Source of the DNA: Bacteroidia bacterium
GTDB lineage: Bacteria; Bacteroidota; Bacteroidia; Palsa-965
Direction of reading: 5' to 3'
Length of the DNA stretch: 64,000 nt
Assembly (NCBI GenBank): GCA_023151315.1
Contig: JAKLJE010000013.1
Location: 62,001-126,000, forward strand
The notes beneath the pieces were generated by a model. It did no database searches. It saw only the letters and a list, made by a program, of their open reading frames with translations, and was not told the DNA's origin. The position numbers and the translations under genes are program-made. Shown in pieces: positions 41,869 to 51,279 of the stretch; positions within the stretch are counted from its first letter, which is position 1; every line of letters starts with the position of its first letter.

Positions 41869-43653
41869 ATGAGCCAGGTTTCGGGAAAAGCATTTGACGG
41901 AAAGATTCTCAAGCGTATTCTTGGTTACGTTAAACCGTACAAGGGAATATTTGCCACAGCAATCAGCTTTACCATTGTGTTGAGTATTATGGCTGCAGTT
42001 CGGCCTTTGTTGATCATGTACACGATTGATAATTACATCAAAACACCGGGAAGCGCAGAGGAGATGAGTGAATTGTCTTCGGCTTTATTGTTGATTACTA
42101 TCGTGATGATAGGAACGCTGATTCTTGAATCGATCATGCAGTTTACGAACCAATATCTCACGAGTTTGATAGGTCAGAGAATTGTTCGTGATCTGCGCGT
42201 GCAGTTGCATGGAAAGATCCTCGGATTCAAATCGAAATATTTTGACAATACGCCAATCGGTACGCTTGTTACAAGAGTGGTTTCGGATATCGAAGCCATC
42301 AATGATGTATTCAGTCAGGGTTTCATCGTGATCGCAGGTGATTTGTTGTTGATTACAGTTTATCTCGCAGTAATGCTTTATGTCAACTGGAGCTTAACAC
42401 TGGTTGTGCTTACTACAATTCCTGTAATGTTCTTCGCAACATGGGTTTTCAAAAATGCGGTGAAGCAATCGTTTACGGATGTGCGTAATCAGGTATCCCG
42501 GTTGAATGCTTTTGTGCAGGAACACATTACAGGAATGAAAATCGTTCAGGTGTTCAGCAGAGAAGAAGAGGAGCTGAATCGTTTTCGTGAGATCAATAAG
42601 AAACACAGAGATGCCAATATCAAATCTGTTTGGTATTACTCTGTATTCTTTCCGGTGGTGGAAATTCTCGTATCGGTTTCGTTGGGACTGCTCGTTTGGT
42701 TTGCAGGCAGTCAGATTGTGAATATTGAAGCCACTGCGGGCCAGGTTGCGTTCTTCGTGATTCTGATTAACCAGTTTTTCCGTCCGATCCGTATGCTCGC
42801 AGATCGCGTGAATACTTTACAGATGGGGATGGTTGCATCGGAACGCGTTTTCAAAATTCTGGACGAAGAAGAAGCAATTGAGAATAAAGGAATTCTTAAG
42901 GCCGATTCCATCAATGGAAATATCCGTTTCCGTGATACATGGTTCGCTTACAACAATGAGGATTGGGTTTTGAAAGGAATCAGTTTTGATGTTGCGGCAG
43001 GAGAAAGTATTGCACTGGTTGGCGCAACAGGTTCCGGAAAAACTTCGATCATTAATCTGCTTGGACGATTCTATGAGTTCAACAAAGGCGACATCAGTAT
43101 TGACGGAGTTTCCATTCGTGATTACGAGCTTTCTTCTCTGAGAAAGAATATCGGAGTAGTGTTGCAGGATGTGTTCCTTTTTTCGGGAAGTATTTACAGT
43201 AACATCACACTTGATAATCCGGCGATAACACGCGAGCAGGTAATTGCTGCTGCTAAAGCTGTAGGAGCGCACGATTTCATTATGCGACTTCCCGGAGGAT
43301 ATGATTTCGATGTGCGTGAGCGTGGAGGAATGCTTTCCGTAGGACAGCGACAATTGATTTCTTTTATTCGCGTTTACGTTTATAATCCGCGCATTCTTGT
43401 ACTCGATGAAGCGACTTCTTCTATCGATACGGAATCAGAAATTCTTATTCAGCGTGCTACTGAAATTCTGACCAAAGGAAGAACTTCAGTGATCATTGCA
43501 CACCGCTTGGCAACAATACGCAAGGCTTCTAAGATATTCGTGATCGACAAAGGAACGATTGCGGAAAGCGGAAGTCACGATGAGCTGCTCATGAAAGGCG
43601 GAGCTTATGCGCGTCTGTACGAAATTCAATTCAAAGAAGAATCGGCTGCTTAA
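41869..43653 (+). CDS. ABC exporter, fused membrane and ATPase domains
   Basis: 594 aa half-transporter. Six-helix exporter domain (~20-320), then nucleotide-binding domain with Walker A GATGSGKTS (~385-393), Q-loop VVLQDVFLFSG, signature LSVGQRQ (Val in place of the usual Gly of LSGGQ, a known variant), Walker B ILVLDEATSSID and switch IAHRLAT. Works as a dimer. Lipid or drug export is typical, and the substrate is unknown. Directly downstream of truA with no gap; its stop overlaps the convergent Kir gene stop by 4 bp. Confidence 0.94.
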   Translation: MSQVSGKAFDGKILKRILGYVKPYKGIFATAISFTIVLSIMAAVRPLLIMYTIDNYIKTPGSAEEMSELSSALLLITIVMIGTLILESIMQFTNQYLTSLIGQRIVRDLRVQLHGKILGFKSKYFDNTPIGTLVTRVVSDIEAINDVFSQGFIVIAGDLLLITVYLAVMLYVNWSLTLVVLTTIPVMFFATWVFKNAVKQSFTDVRNQVSRLNAFVQEHITGMKIVQVFSREEEELNRFREINKKHRDANIKSVWYYSVFFPVVEILVSVSLGLLVWFAGSQIVNIEATAGQVAFFVILINQFFRPIRMLADRVNTLQMGMVASERVFKILDEEEAIENKGILKADSINGNIRFRDTWFAYNNEDWVLKGISFDVAAGESIALVGATGSGKTSIINLLGRFYEFNKGDISIDGVSIRDYELSSLRKNIGVVLQDVFLFSGSIYSNITLDNPAITREQVIAAAKAVGAHDFIMRLPGGYDFDVRERGGMLSVGQRQLISFIRVYVYNPRILVLDEATSSIDTESEILIQRATEILTKGRTSVIIAHRLATIRKASKIFVIDKGTIAESGSHDELLMKGGAYARLYEIQFKEESAA

Positions 43654-44603
43654 GAAGGCAGATTCACTTTCTCCCAAGCGTTCAGTTTGGATAAATCCAG
43701 AATGGTGTTGGTGCCGTCCTGATGAAACATCGGAATGAATTTCGCGCCATCTATTATTTCTTCTGCACGATAAGATGTTCTGGCGTAAACAGTTTGAGAA
43801 AAAGTTTCGTCGAATGCTTTCAACATAGGGTAAATCTCCAGGTTCGCTTTACGCAAATCTTCCACGCTTTTATTGTAAAGCGGACTTGATTCATCAATCG
43901 GATGAACAACGGTCCAGCTTGAGGGAAACAAGTTGATTTTCTTTCGTTCAAGCGGCAGTGAAACGAAAGTTCTGCTTCCTGTTTCAGGATCAGTCATTCC
44001 GATGTTTACATCAATTTCAATTTCTATCAATTGATTTCTGCGCTTGTTCGCCAAGCGGAACATTAATCCTTTCCCTCCGCGATACGGAGCAATCAAAGCG
44101 TTCTCACTGAACATTAATCGAGCTTCCGGTCGGGAGAATCGCCCGTAAAGTAATCCGGTTGCAATTGCAAAACCGAAGAGCCCGAGCATGGCTTCAACTG
44201 CAGCGATTGAACTAGCAGTGAAACCTACAGGTGCAATGCGTCCGTACCCAAGCGTGGTAAGTGTTTGTGAACTGAAGAAGAATGATTCAAGAAATTTTTC
44301 TCCTTCATGCATGTGCGACGCATCCATGGAAAGAGATTCCGCTCCGAGTAAATAGTATATCAGTGCGAATATGAGATTTACTCCCGCATACGCACTGAAC
44401 AGCAGCAACAGGAATTTACTCCACGACATTGAAATCATTGAATGATAAATTTCCCAGGGACGGAACGAAGGTTCTCCAACACGCACCACGTTGAATGATC
44501 CGTCCTTGTTCATGTTGCGCATGTTGGAAGCGCCGGTTCCGAATCCGAGATCTTTAGGAACGGATTCAGAATTATTGTTGGTATTCGAATTTGTTTTTGC
44601 CAC
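43650..44603 (-). CDS. inward-rectifier (Kir-type) potassium channel
   Basis: 317 aa. Slide helix region (~50-60), outer helix (~62-86), pore loop with filter TTLGYGR (~116-122), inner helix (~130-155, IAAVEAMLGLFGFAIATGLLYGRFSRP), then the cytoplasmic Ig-like Kir domain (~158-305, LMFRLANKRRNQLIEIE). The filter has Leu for the usual Val and Arg after GYG where many channels have Asp. K+-selective tetramer expected. 15 nt downstream of the TSUP gene on the same strand. The convergent ABC gene overlaps by 4 bp. Confidence 0.93.
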   Translation of the reverse strand: MAKTNSNTNNNSESVPKDLGFGTGASNMRNMNKDGSFNVVRVGEPSFRPWEIYHSMISMSWSKFLLLLFSAYAGVNLIFALIYYLLGAESLSMDASHMHEGEKFLESFFFSSQTLTTLGYGRIAPVGFTASSIAAVEAMLGLFGFAIATGLLYGRFSRPEARLMFSENALIAPYRGGKGLMFRLANKRRNQLIEIEIDVNIGMTDPETGSRTFVSLPLERKKINLFPSSWTVVHPIDESSPLYNKSVEDLRKANLEIYPMLKAFDETFSQTVYARTSYRAEEIIDGAKFIPMFHQDGTNTILDLSKLNAWEKVNLPS

Positions 44604-44618
44604 AGTTCAGTCTTGTAA

Positions 44619-45503
44619 TCAGTTCAAATAATAGGAGCGTAAAACCTGAAACAGAATCACCGCACCATCCAGTAATGCAACCCAGCCGAAGAAGCGTTTC
44701 ATGTTGAACCCGGCGAATTGTTGTGCAATGTATGGGCCCATTCTTCCTCCCCACAAACATCCGAGCATTGTGAATACGGCCATTTCCCAGGGAACTCCGC
44801 CAAAATAAAGTGAATGTATTAACGCAAGTGTTATCGAGTTCACAGAAAGTAGCACAACACCCATTCCAATGGATTTGTTAGCCTGTAAACCATATACGAG
44901 CATACAGAATGCAGCAATGATTTCACCTTCACCGATTGCTACCCAACCAGTAATTATTCCTCCAATGATGGAAATAATGAAAACCGGAAGCAGCGCTTTC
45001 TTAGGGAGCGTATCAAGACTTCCTTTCCTGTTCAGTGTAACGAGAGTGAGAATGCCGACAAGCAAAGAGATAGGGCCGAATAATCCTTTCACTAATAAGG
45101 GAGAAGGATGAATTACAAATGTTGCGATTGCGGTTCCGATGAGTAGTGATGGTATTGTCCATTTAAGCAACGACAATGGAACCTCTTTTCTTTGCAGCCA
45201 ACCGGAAGCTCCGCTTGTCATGCCAATCGACTGGCTTACAAACGCCAGTTTGAGAGATGAAACAGGATCTAATTTATAGATGAACATCATTACGGGAATG
45301 AAAACGATTCCACCTCCGATAGCAGTCATATTACCGATCACAGCTCCTGCAAATCCAACAAAGATTAATGGCCAGTTTGATGCGAACAGACCGATAGGAT
45401 CAGGGAATACAAGAGAATAAATCAGAATCCAGAGCAACGTAAATCCGATTAACCACGGTGAGAGGTAGCGGAAATTCACTGGATTTGTATTCGGCAAATT
45501 CAT
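44619..45503 (-). CDS. TSUP-family (TauE/SafE) permease
   Basis: 294 aa with about eight hydrophobic helices. GAVIGNMTAIGGGIVFIPVMMF (~50-71) and the repeated GGIITGWVAIGEGEIIAAF half are the pseudo-repeat motifs of the sulfite exporter TauE/SafE family. These move sulfur-containing anions or organic acids across the inner membrane; the specific substrate is unknown. The start MNLPNTNPV is chosen because a near-consensus -7 element TATATTCG lies 4 nt before it, whereas the upstream in-frame ATG falls inside that element. Confidence 0.88.
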   Translation of the reverse strand: MNLPNTNPVNFRYLSPWLIGFTLLWILIYSLVFPDPIGLFASNWPLIFVGFAGAVIGNMTAIGGGIVFIPVMMFIYKLDPVSSLKLAFVSQSIGMTSGASGWLQRKEVPLSLLKWTIPSLLIGTAIATFVIHPSPLLVKGLFGPISLLVGILTLVTLNRKGSLDTLPKKALLPVFIISIIGGIITGWVAIGEGEIIAAFCMLVYGLQANKSIGMGVVLLSVNSITLALIHSLYFGGVPWEMAVFTMLGCLWGGRMGPYIAQQFAGFNMKRFFGWVALLDGAVILFQVLRSYYLN

Positions 45504-45507
45504 GATC

Positions 45508-45515
45508 CGAATATA
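45508..45515 (-). promoter_or_regulatory. near-consensus -7 box TATATTCG (TSUP gene)
   Basis: Seven of eight match to TAnnTTTG on the minus strand, 4 nt before the chosen ATG. Confidence 0.35.
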
Positions 45516-45533
45516 AGACAAACGGAGAAAGGG

Positions 45534-48404
45534 TTATACCGTTGCAGACGATTTCAGTTTCTCTGCAATGTATTTTCCCGTAACGGATTTCTTGCTCTTG
45601 ATAATCTGTTCCGGTGTTCCTTCAAACACAACTTCGCCACCTCCATCGCCGCCTTCAGGTCCGAGATCGATAATCCAGTCAGCGCATTTAATCACTTCAG
45701 GATTGTGCTCAATAATCACAAGCGAATGACCTTGATCATTCAGTGCTTTGAATGCATCGAGCAGTTTACGGATGTCGTGAAAGTGCAACCCGGTTGTAGG
45801 TTCATCAAAGATGAAAAGAGTAGGTGGTTGACTGTTACCCATTCCAAGGAATGAAGCGAGTTTGATACGCTGCGCTTCACCACCGGATAACGTGCTCGAA
45901 GATTGTCCGAGTTGAACATAACCCAATCCTGTATCCTGAAGCGGTTTCAGTTTATTCACGATCTTCTTTCCGGTTGTCATGTCTTCACCGAAGAAGTTGA
46001 TCGCATCATCAACCGTCATTGTAAGAATATCGTAAATGTTCTTCCCGCGGAATTCCACTTCGAGCGTTTCATCCTTGAAGCGTTTTCCTTTGCACGACTC
46101 GCAAAGCAAATGCACATCCGCCATGAATTGCATTTCTACGATTACTTCGCCTTCTCCTTCGCATACATCACAGCGTCCGCCTTCCACGTTGAAGGAGAAA
46201 TGTGATGGTTTGAAGCCGCGCATTTTTGAAAGTTGCTGATCGGCATACAAAGCACGGATCTCATCGTAAGCTTTTACGTACGTTACAGGATTCGAACGCG
46301 TTGATTTACCGATCGGATTCTGATCTACAAATTCAATCGCTTTGATGTGACTGTAATCGCCTTTCAGAGATTCGAATTTTCCGGTTTGTTCTCCGTATCC
46401 GCCCAGTTGTTTCTGAAACGCCGGATAGAGAATCTTCCGTACCAATGTGGATTTTCCTGATCCGCTCACGCCCGTTACAACCGTCATTACGTCCATCGGA
46501 AATTTCACACTGAGTTGCTTCAGGTTGTTTTCTCCTGCACCAACTACTTCAATATAACTTTTCCATTTGCGTCGCTTTGCAGGTACAGGAATTTCTTCGC
46601 GACCTGTAAGATATTTTGCAGTCAGACTTTCCGCTTTCAGCAAATCATCGTGTGTTCCGGAGAACACCACATTTCCTCCGAGTGATCCGGCCATTGGTCC
46701 CATGTCCACCATCATGTCGCTGGCTTTCATGATTTCTTCATCGTGCTCGACAACAATAACTGTGTTGCCGATATCACGAAGAGATTTCAATACGCGGATC
46801 AATCGTTCGGTATCTTTCGGATGAAGTCCGATACTCGGTTCATCGAGAATGTACATGGAACCAACAAGCGAACTTCCCAATGAAGTTGCCAGATTGATAC
46901 GCTGTGATTCGCCGCCTGAAAGAGACGATGAAAGTCGATTCAAAGTCAAGTAACCCAAGCCTACATCGCAAAGGAAACCGAGGCGCGTTACAATTTCTTT
47001 CAGAAGTCGTTGCGCAACCTGTGTTTCAAATTCATTGAGTTTTATTTTTTTGAAAAACTCAAGCGCATTTTTCACCTGCATCAGTACGATATCGCTGATG
47101 GAATGATCGGCGATGCGAACATAGTTTGCGTCTTTGCGCAAGCGCGTTCCGCGACAATCAGGACATGATGTTTTACCGCGATAACGTGACAGCATCACGC
47201 GGTATTGAATTTTATAAGTCTGCGATTCCAGAAAGCGGAAGAAATCGTGCAGACCGTCAAAGTATTTATTTCCATTCCAAAGCAGTTCATATTGTGCTTT
47301 GGTAAGTTGAGCAATTGGTTTGTGAATCGGGAAGTCGAACTTGTATGCACTCATCACAAGTTTCTCTTTCCATTCATTCATTTTTTCGCCTTTCCAGCAG
47401 GCAACGGCATCATCGAATACAGAAAGCTGACGATTAGGAATTACAAGATCCGGATCGATTCCGATAATACTTCCGAAACCTTCACACGTTTTACACGCCC
47501 CAACAGGATTGTTGAAGCTGAAGAAATGTGTATTCGGTTCTTCAAAAGCAATTCCATCCGCTTCGAATCGGTTCGAGAATACGGTTCGCCCCGGAACTTC
47601 TTCAACTGATTTTTTAGTCGCTTTCTTTTTTCCTTCCGCTTTCGGTTGTTCTTCCTGTATTAACTGAACAAAACAGTTTCCTTCGCCTTCGTAAAATGCT
47701 GTTTGCACGGAATCAGAAATGCGTCCTGCAAGTTCTTCGTCATTATGTTGTACAACAACACGATCAATAACGATGCACACTTCTTCTTTCTCGGATAGCG
47801 AAGAAACGTTGATTTCATTCAGCCGCAGAATTTCTCCTTGATAAAGAATACGAGAAAATCCCTGCTGAAGAATCAATCTTAAACTGTCTGCCAGTTTCTT
47901 TCCTTTTTTAATGGATACGGGAGCCAGCAACATGACTTTAGAATCTGCAGGCAGTGAAAGGACATGATCCACTACATCAGAGACTGTGTGGCGCTTTACA
48001 ATCATTCCGGAAACCGGAGAGTATGTTTTACCGATACGAGCAAAAAGCAGTTTCAGGTAATCGTAAATTTCAGTTGATGTGCCGACTGTTGAGCGCGGAT
48101 TACGGGTATTGACTTTCTGTTCGATTGCGACAGCGGGGGAAATACCTTTAATGTATTCTACTGCCGGTTTTTCAATACGTCCTAGAAACTGACGGGCATA
48201 CGCCGAAAGGCTTTCTACGTAACGACGTTGACCTTCTGCATAAAGCGTATCAAATGCGAGGGAAGATTTGCCGCTTCCGGAAAGTCCGGTAATCACCACA
48301 AACTTATTACGCGGAATCGCGAGATCCACGTTTTTAAGATTGTGCATGCGGGCACCTTTAATAAAAATGTACTTCTTGGGATTATGATAGTCCGGATGCT
48401 CCAC
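45534..48404 (-). CDS. uvrA: excinuclease ABC subunit UvrA
   Basis: 956 aa, full length. Two ABC ATPase halves: Walker [14 protein letters not shown] (~38-50) and [12 protein letters not shown], signatures [13 protein letters not shown] and [13 protein letters not shown]. Zinc-finger clusters CKTCEGF.. / CPDCRGTR and [16 protein letters not shown] are present. [18 protein letters not shown] is the standard start. Nucleotide excision repair damage sensor. GTG start preceded by the -7 box TAATTTTG (48425-48432). Confidence 0.98.
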   Translation of the reverse strand: MEHPDYHNPKKYIFIKGARMHNLKNVDLAIPRNKFVVITGLSGSGKSSLAFDTLYAEGQRRYVESLSAYARQFLGRIEKPAVEYIKGISPAVAIEQKVNTRNPRSTVGTSTEIYDYLKLLFARIGKTYSPVSGMIVKRHTVSDVVDHVLSLPADSKVMLLAPVSIKKGKKLADSLRLILQQGFSRILYQGEILRLNEINVSSLSEKEEVCIVIDRVVVQHNDEELAGRISDSVQTAFYEGEGNCFVQLIQEEQPKAEGKKKATKKSVEEVPGRTVFSNRFEADGIAFEEPNTHFFSFNNPVGACKTCEGFGSIIGIDPDLVIPNRQLSVFDDAVACWKGEKMNEWKEKLVMSAYKFDFPIHKPIAQLTKAQYELLWNGNKYFDGLHDFFRFLESQTYKIQYRVMLSRYRGKTSCPDCRGTRLRKDANYVRIADHSISDIVLMQVKNALEFFKKIKLNEFETQVAQRLLKEIVTRLGFLCDVGLGYLTLNRLSSSLSGGESQRINLATSLGSSLVGSMYILDEPSIGLHPKDTERLIRVLKSLRDIGNTVIVVEHDEEIMKASDMMVDMGPMAGSLGGNVVFSGTHDDLLKAESLTAKYLTGREEIPVPAKRRKWKSYIEVVGAGENNLKQLSVKFPMDVMTVVTGVSGSGKSTLVRKILYPAFQKQLGGYGEQTGKFESLKGDYSHIKAIEFVDQNPIGKSTRSNPVTYVKAYDEIRALYADQQLSKMRGFKPSHFSFNVEGGRCDVCEGEGEVIVEMQFMADVHLLCESCKGKRFKDETLEVEFRGKNIYDILTMTVDDAINFFGEDMTTGKKIVNKLKPLQDTGLGYVQLGQSSSTLSGGEAQRIKLASFLGMGNSQPPTLFIFDEPTTGLHFHDIRKLLDAFKALNDQGHSLVIIEHNPEVIKCADWIIDLGPEGGDGGGEVVFEGTPEQIIKSKKSVTGKYIAEKLKSSATV

Positions 48405-48424
48405 AGGTTCAATTTTCAGGACTG

Positions 48425-48432
48425 CAAAATTA
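48425..48432 (-). promoter_or_regulatory. -7 box TAATTTTG (uvrA)
   Basis: Perfect TAnnTTTG match on the minus strand, 20 nt from the GTG start. Confidence 0.6.
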
Positions 48433-48442
48433 CGGCATACGG

Positions 48443-48473
48443 TTTGATAATATCAGGGTAAGTACTATATTTG
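48443..48473 (+). promoter_or_regulatory. complete -33/-7 promoter of the sigma factor gene
   Basis: TTTG at 48443-48446 and TATATTTG at 48466-48473, 19 nt apart, make the best two-part Bacteroidota promoter in the window. It gives a leader of about 190 nt before the ATG at 48670. Confidence 0.65.
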
Positions 48474-48669
48474 TGAAAGACGGAGCCTAAAAAGAAAGGT
48501 TGTTTACATTTTAACACAACATTTTCCGAAATCCTTCGTTAAACGAGAATAGTTACCCTTATTGTTAAACCCGGCAGAATTTTCTGCTCAATTAAAACAG
48601 GACAGTCTATAGCGCAAATCTCTACGTTTTCATCAGCACTAATTGCAGAAAACCAAAAAGGAGGGTGTT

Positions 48670-49257
48670 ATGCGCTACGACCAAAAGAACGACCAGGAAC
48701 TGGTTGACCTGTACATTGCCGGGGACGAAAATTGTCTCAAGGAACTTATCAACCGCCATCAGAAACGTGTGTATTCGTACATCATGATGGTAGTTCGCGA
48801 TCGTCACATTGCCGACGACATTTTTCAGGACACATTTATTAAAGTGATCCAGACGTTGAAGCGCGGCTCTTACAACGATGAAGGCAAGTTTTTGCCATGG
48901 GTTTTGCGAATCTCCCACAACCTCGTAATTGACCATTTCCGTCGACTGAAAAAGATGCCGATGGTGGATGGAGGCGAAGAATTCGACATCTTCTCGGTGC
49001 TTGTAATGCGTCAGGGAAACGTGGAAGATCGACTCGTAAAGGGTCAGATTCGCTCAGATTTGCGGATAATGCTGGAAAAGCTACCGCAGGAGCAAAGAGA
49101 AGTAATTGTGATGCGTCACTATCTCGACATGAGCTTCAAAGAAATCGCAGATTACACCAACGTGAGTATTAATACTGCTCTGGGACGTATGCGTTATGCT
49201 TTGATTAATCTCAGAAAGATGATTGACAAGAAGGAAATGATTCCGGTGATCCGGTAA
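48670..49257 (+). CDS. ECF-type RNA polymerase sigma factor
   Basis: 195 aa. Region 2 (residues ~10-80) has ELINRHQKRVYSYIMMVV and DDIFQDTFIKVIQ, then FLPWVLRISHNLVIDHFRR. Region 4 (~125-185) has LPQEQREVIVMRHYLDMSFKEIADYTNVSINTALGRM, a helix-turn-helix that binds the -35 element. No anti-sigma gene lies next to it. The start ATG is fixed by a strong SD, AAGGAGG, 5 nt upstream, rare in this genome; an in-frame codon nine residues upstream lies before that site. Leader about 190 nt. Followed by a strong terminator, so monocistronic. Confidence 0.93.
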   Translation: MRYDQKNDQELVDLYIAGDENCLKELINRHQKRVYSYIMMVVRDRHIADDIFQDTFIKVIQTLKRGSYNDEGKFLPWVLRISHNLVIDHFRRLKKMPMVDGGEEFDIFSVLVMRQGNVEDRLVKGQIRSDLRIMLEKLPQEQREVIVMRHYLDMSFKEIADYTNVSINTALGRMRYALINLRKMIDKKEMIPVIR

Positions 49258-49275
49258 TTGAAGTAGTGTTTCGTA

Positions 49276-49310
49276 AGAAAGTCGGGGCGAAAGTCCCGAC
49301 TTTCTTTTTT
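49276..49310 (+). terminator. Rho-independent terminator of the sigma factor gene
   Basis: A 10-bp GC-rich stem (GAAAGTCGGG / CCCGACTTTC) with an 8-nt loop, followed by six T. Confidence 0.93.
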
Positions 49311-49329
49311 GTCAGGCGGGAAGAGTGCG

Positions 49330-49361
49330 CACCCTCCAAGAGTCCCGACCCTTGGAGGGTG
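49330..49361. repeat. REP-like palindrome
   Basis: Perfect 11-bp inverted repeat CACCCTCCAAG / CTTGGAGGGTG with a 10-nt loop (AGTCCCGACC). No T run, so it is not a terminator. It resembles the short extragenic palindromes scattered through some Bacteroidota genomes. Nothing coding is supported between 49311 and 49465. Confidence 0.65.
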
Positions 49362-49465
49362 TCAACCCTTCAATTCTCCTCAAATTCCACGTTTGGAGAT
49401 TTTGTTCAACTTCTGCACAATATCTGCACATACACCCTCGTTTTACATGAAACAAATCTCCCAAT

Positions 49466-49654
49466 ATGGCCAAAACGTCTACTCGCTTACATCCTGAATT
49501 GAATGTCAAACCTGAAGAGCTGATCAGTTACGTGCAGGAAGATTACAAGTTTGAAGCTCCAAAATCCATCATCGACTCAATACTCAGATATTCGAAGTCG
49601 CTTGAAGTCAGGAAATCCAAAATTGTTGGAACAATTGAAACTGTTTCCAATTAA
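49466..49654 (+). CDS. small 62-aa protein, unknown
   Basis: MAKTSTRLHPELNVKPEELISYVQEDYK..., basic at both ends and predicted helical. It has no signal peptide and no recognised domain. It is supported as real by its position between two terminators (49276-49310 and 49678-49704). No strong SD or -7 box is evident upstream. Could be a small regulatory or DNA-binding protein, but there is no evidence beyond composition and context. Confidence 0.5.
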   Translation: MAKTSTRLHPELNVKPEELISYVQEDYKFEAPKSIIDSILRYSKSLEVRKSKIVGTIETVSN

Positions 49655-49677
49655 TCGGTAAGCAAAAGAAAATTCAA

Positions 49678-49704
49678 GACGCACTTAAAGGTGCGTCTTT
49701 TTTT
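49678..49704 (+). terminator. Rho-independent terminator of the 62-aa gene
   Basis: GACGCAC / GTGCGTC 7-bp stem, 6-nt loop, then a T run. Confidence 0.88.
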
Positions 49705-49752
49705 GTGCCGTTATTGAAAGTGATCAACACTCTGATATTTCTTCTTTGCGGT

Positions 49753-49760
49753 TATCTTTG
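49753..49760 (+). promoter_or_regulatory. -7 box TATCTTTG (DUF2779 gene)
   Basis: Perfect TAnnTTTG match, 5 nt before the TTG at 49766. Confidence 0.55.
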
Positions 49761-49765
49761 CCTGC

Positions 49766-51247
49766 TTGAGTTACCTTTTATCCAAAACATCGTTTCTGCG
49801 CGGACAGCAATGTGCCAAGGCACTTTTCCTGTACAAATATTATCCGCATCTGCGCGATCCTATGCCGCCGGAGCGACTGGCCGTGTTGCGTAGAGGAAAT
49901 GAAGTAGGAGAACTAGCAAGAAAACTTTTTCCGGGTGGAGTTGATGCTTCTGCGGGAGCGAGTCCGAGATCAATGGATGCGGTGGTGCGCACGAAGGAAC
50001 TCATTGAAGCGGGAACGAAAATTATCTATGAAGCTTCTTTCGTACACAATGAAATTCTTGTCATGATTGACGTGCTTGCCCTTGAAGAAGGCGAGTGGAA
50101 TATGTACGAAGTGAAAAGTTCGTTGCGGATTTCTCAATCAAACATCAACGATGCATCCTTGCAGTTCGCAGTTGTACGCGGAACAGGTTTGGATGTGCGT
50201 CGCGTATTTCTTGTAAACCTTAATGGATATTACAGACGTCGCGGACAACTTAACCTTAAGGAACTTTTTAATGTAACGGAAATTACTTCCGATGCATTCC
50301 GTCTGGAGAGTGATCTGATGAAAGCGGCCGAAGAACAGAAATTAGTATTGGGAATGCCTCAAGCGCCGGAAATAAAAATCGGTGCGCAATGTTATACACC
50401 ATACGAATGTGATTTTCGCGGGCAATGCTGGAAGAGTACAGGTGATTTTTCACCGTTCAAGTTATCCGGCACTTCTCGTTCGGAACAAGGGCGCTTGTAT
50501 GCAGAAGGTTGTTTGGATTATCGAAATCTAAGCGGAGAAGAGAAGAAGAATCTTTCACGTCTTACTTATTTGCAGGTTGTAACTGCGCAGAAAAACTCCA
50601 TACACCTGGATAAAGAAAGCATACGATCTTATCTGCAGAAAGCCGGAGAGGAAATTATGTTTGTGGATATTGAGAGTTTTCAACCTGCAATTCCTGTTTA
50701 TGAAGGAACATCGCCGTTTATGCAATTGCCGTTCGCATTCAGCGTGCATCATCTTCTGAAAGACGGAGAATTGAAACATTATGTTTTCATTGCTGAACCG
50801 GGCGAAGATCCGCGCAAAAGATTTACAGAAGAATTCATTCGAGCTACGGAAGGTCATTGCACGATTATGGCTTACGACATGACAGCGGAGAACGGAATTC
50901 TGAATCAGATGAAGAAGTTGTTTCCGGAATACAGAAGTGAAATCGACAGTCGCATAGCGCGCACATCTGATCTGATGAAACCGTTTTCTGAAGGCTGGTA
51001 TCATCATCCTTCGATGATGGGATCAATTTCTCTGAAGTATGTTTTGCCTGCTTTGGTTCCTGAATTGAATTACGATAATCTGAAAATCAGAAACGGAAGT
51101 CATGCCATGACTGTTTATGAAGGCCTGACGAAAGAAAATGATTTATTCGCACGCGCCGAAAAACTGGATGCGCTTCGCGAGTATTCCACTCTGGATACTT
51201 TGGGAATGGTGAGAATTTTCAATGTGTTGAGAAGCTGCGTGAATTAA
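49766..51247 (+). CDS. Cas4-like nuclease fused to DUF2779 exonuclease-like domain
   Basis: 493 aa. N-terminal half: PD-(D/E)XK nuclease of the Cas4/RecB type, with Asp102 (MIDVLAL) and Glu115-Val-Lys117 (YEVKSS). Four cysteines (C16, C209, C215, C221) are placed as in Cas4 iron-sulfur nucleases. C-terminal half from ~295: DUF2779, an RNase-H-like exonuclease fold with acidic VDIESF. No CRISPR array is near. The start TTG (MSYLLSKTSFLRGQQC) matches the family N-terminus, and the -7 box is 5 nt upstream. DNA processing or mobile-element defence are possible roles, not shown. Monocistronic. Confidence 0.8.
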   Translation: MSYLLSKTSFLRGQQCAKALFLYKYYPHLRDPMPPERLAVLRRGNEVGELARKLFPGGVDASAGASPRSMDAVVRTKELIEAGTKIIYEASFVHNEILVMIDVLALEEGEWNMYEVKSSLRISQSNINDASLQFAVVRGTGLDVRRVFLVNLNGYYRRRGQLNLKELFNVTEITSDAFRLESDLMKAAEEQKLVLGMPQAPEIKIGAQCYTPYECDFRGQCWKSTGDFSPFKLSGTSRSEQGRLYAEGCLDYRNLSGEEKKNLSRLTYLQVVTAQKNSIHLDKESIRSYLQKAGEEIMFVDIESFQPAIPVYEGTSPFMQLPFAFSVHHLLKDGELKHYVFIAEPGEDPRKRFTEEFIRATEGHCTIMAYDMTAENGILNQMKKLFPEYRSEIDSRIARTSDLMKPFSEGWYHHPSMMGSISLKYVLPALVPELNYDNLKIRNGSHAMTVYEGLTKENDLFARAEKLDALREYSTLDTLGMVRIFNVLRSCVN

Positions 51248-51279
51248 GAACGCTCCTCATCTGGGAATTCGTTCACTTG

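Noticed and set aside
49266-49502. Plus-strand frame after the sigma gene
   Set aside because: It spans a terminator and a REP-like palindrome; the translation is repeat-derived and without domain.
49766-51247. Cas4 as evidence for a CRISPR locus
   Set aside because: No cas1, cas2 or repeat array in the window; the DUF2779 fusion is found outside CRISPR loci.
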